39,251 nt of DNA, from positions 1 to 39,251 of the IMG/VR virus record IMGVR_UViG_3300028608_000039; one strand, written 5' to 3'. The notes below the pieces were generated by a model that had not been told where the DNA came from, made no database searches, and saw only the letters and a list, made by a program, of their open reading frames with translations. The stretch comes from a virus. Position 1 is the first letter of the stretch. Each line of letters starts with the position of its first letter. Below, in pieces: positions 38,254 to 39,251 of the stretch. A program made the translations under genes and the position numbers.

Positions 38254-38689
38254 TGGATGGCTTGACGAACTGGATTGTCAGACTGTGATCGATTGGGCCG
38301 CCGTTTGGCCCTTCAAGGCCGTGATCGATCTTGTCGCGCCATTTGGCTTTCTGCCGGTTCTTCAGCCAAAAGATCGCAGCCGCAGTATCTGGCGGGTAAT
38401 GCTTGATGAGCTGCGTTTGAACAATCTGGTTGTCAATCACTCGGATATCCACGTCGGCATGGCCGTAACCAGTTGCACGATGGAACAGCTTGTTGGCCAC
38501 TTCAGCGTCCGCCAGGGTTTTGCCCTTTTTTATGGCCCCCAAAAACGGCTTGTGATCGCGCTTCCAATTGTCAATGGTCGTCACTGCGACCTCGAAGAAC
38601 TCTGCAAGCTCATCGTCAGTTGCCCCAAGCTTGCAAAGCTTCTCCGCCTGAGTGGCGAACTCCGCCTTGTACTTGGTTGGGCGAGCCAT
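38243..38689 (-). CDS. terS: Terminase small subunit
   Basis: A 148-residue protein. An N-terminal helix-turn-helix (LGATDDELAEFFEVAVTTID) is followed by helices and a C-terminal part (DTAAAIFWLKNRQKAKWRDK) typical of small terminase subunits. It recognises the packaging site, usually within or near this gene, and feeds DNA to the large subunit. Directly upstream of terL. Confidence 0.9.
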   Translation of the reverse strand: MARPTKYKAEFATQAEKLCKLGATDDELAEFFEVAVTTIDNWKRDHKPFLGAIKKGKTLADAEVANKLFHRATGYGHADVDIRVIDNQIVQTQLIKHYPPDTAAAIFWLKNRQKAKWRDKIDHGLEGPNGGPIDHSLTIQFVKPSNGN

Positions 38690-38700
38690 TTTGATTCCTT

Positions 38701-38877
38701 CTAGCGTTGATCTTCGTGTGGCTCAATCTCGCGGTACCGGGTCGCCCTTCTTCCCTGGGCATGCAGCTTGTCGTCGTCGACATCAAGCCCTGTCAGGTAG
38801 GCAAAGGTGTAAACCCCTACCACGTACAGGCGGAACCACCATGGGTGATAGGCGGTGAGGTGAACCTTTCTGGCCAT
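38701..38877 (-). CDS. Small membrane-type phage protein
   Basis: A 58-residue protein (MARKVHLTAYHPWWFRLYVV...) with an aromatic hydrophobic segment (WWFRLYVVGVYTFAYLTGL) and a polar, charged tail. Similar short proteins occur near terminase genes in Pseudomonas phages. GGTGA precedes the ATG at 38877. The opposite-strand ORF here is judged a shadow. A hairpin CCGGAA/TTCCGG lies upstream at 38939-38956. Confidence 0.7.
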   Translation of the reverse strand: MARKVHLTAYHPWWFRLYVVGVYTFAYLTGLDVDDDKLHAQGRRATRYREIEPHEDQR

Positions 38878-38956
38878 ATCGTCACCATGGGATTAATCGG
38901 CAATGTAGTGCCGGTTTAACGAGCTCATTCGGTCTTATCCGGAAATATGCTTCCGG

Positions 38957-39175
38957 TTAAGGTGCTGTTGGGGCTGTCAGCGCAGGTTGCTGGATCACGC
39001 GCACTACAGCGATACCGGCAGCCAGCAGGCTGTTCACTGCGGCAAAGAGCTCAGGGCCGACGAAGGCCTGGAACCCGGGCCAGAAGTAGGCGGCGGTGTT
39101 GAGCAGAGTCAACAGAGCGGCCAGCTGAACGCTGTACATCTTCCAGAGCTGGGTCCATTGGGGAATGAGGTTCAT
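38957..39175 (-). CDS. Holin-like membrane protein
   Basis: A 72-residue protein starting MNLIPQWTQLWKMYSVQLAA. It has two hydrophobic segments, about 14-35 and 42-60 (LFAAVNSLLAAGIAVVRVI), with a short turn between. Pseudomonas phage proteins with this WxMxSVQ start are commonly annotated as holins. GGAG lies 7 bases upstream. It would form the lesions that let the cytoplasmic GH19 endolysin reach the wall, although the endolysin gene is at the other end of the late operon. Confidence 0.7.
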   Translation of the reverse strand: MNLIPQWTQLWKMYSVQLAALLTLLNTAAYFWPGFQAFVGPELFAAVNSLLAAGIAVVRVIQQPALTAPTAP

Positions 39176-39188
39176 GGCGTACTCCGGC

Positions 39189-39251
39189 TTACTGGTGGGT
39201 GATGGTCTTCTTGAGGTCCGTCAGTTCCGTGGCAAGCTCTGCCAGATCCTT
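39189..39251 (-). CDS. 3' part of the small membrane protein gene cut by the window edge
   Basis: Twenty C-terminal codons plus stop (KDLAELATELTDLKKTITHQ), a charged amphipathic helix. They are in the same frame as the 33 codons at 99-1 if base 39251 follows base 1 on the minus strand. It ends 13 bases before the holin-like start. Confidence 0.6.
   Translation of the reverse strand, partial: KDLAELATELTDLKKTITHQ

Noticed and set aside
38707-38919. 70-codon plus-strand ORF near the terminase genes
   Set aside because: The minus-strand 58-residue gene in the same place has a ribosome site, fits the operon and reads as a typical phage protein.
1-39251. A new defence or toxin-antitoxin system
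   Set aside because: I looked for toxin pairs, restriction genes, retron or reverse transcriptase, CBASS and similar signatures and saw none; the unknown small early genes could still include anti-defence proteins.

Overview
The window looks like a complete temperate podovirus genome of a Pseudomonas-type gammaproteobacterium, shown as a circle cut open at an arbitrary point inside a small gene. Three things support this. The first 99 bases (minus strand) and the last 63 bases (minus strand) join in one reading frame. The minus-strand operon runs on across the join. An integrase beside an attP-like copy of the 3' part of a tRNA-Ser(CGA) gene lies in the middle, with phage genes on both sides. 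The host is inferred from the character of the proteins, the GC-rich codon use and the tRNA-Ser type, not from a search.

The layout is lambda/P22-like, in mirror image. The immunity region (about 7.45-8.8 kb) holds a CI-like repressor with an S24 self-cleavage domain and a divergent small Cro-like protein. Two groups of three similar 14-bp operators lie on either side of the repressor gene. The rightward arm (plus strand, 8.8-19.1 kb) is the PL-type early operon. It starts with an unusually structured leader and continues with about thirty small genes, mostly translationally coupled. These include a YqaJ/lambda-type exonuclease with a small partner, a PP-loop (PAPS-reductase-like) protein, several HTH and small membrane proteins, and a probable excisionase. 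It converges on the minus-strand integrase and attP. The leftward arm (minus strand, 7.9 kb down to 0.5 kb) is the PR-type operon: cro, two small ribbon-helix-helix-like genes, an O-like initiator with an internal iteron origin, DnaB-type helicase, a PD-(D/E)XK nuclease, a DksA/TraR-like zinc protein, NinB, NinG, a metallophosphoesterase and a Q-type antiterminator.

Just past the Q gene is a predicted late promoter followed by a terminator, the arrangement expected for Q-controlled late transcription. The late operon (minus strand) then crosses the window ends and continues from 39.2 kb down to 20.6 kb. It encodes two small membrane proteins (holin candidates), small and large terminase, portal, scaffold, SU10-type major capsid protein, head accessory proteins, a tail adaptor, a P22 gp10-like tail hub, a GNAT-fold protein, four probable DNA-ejection proteins, tail fibre, two small tail-associated proteins, a GH19 endolysin and the nested spanin pair Rz/Rz1.

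The parts most worth a second look are the tandem RNA hairpins and long inverted repeat at 9.44-10.0 kb followed by an intrinsic terminator, a second terminator buried inside a 44-aa gene, the hairpin-before-ribosome-site pattern in the early operon, the candidate integrase arm sites around attP, and several conserved-looking genes of unknown function in the early operon.
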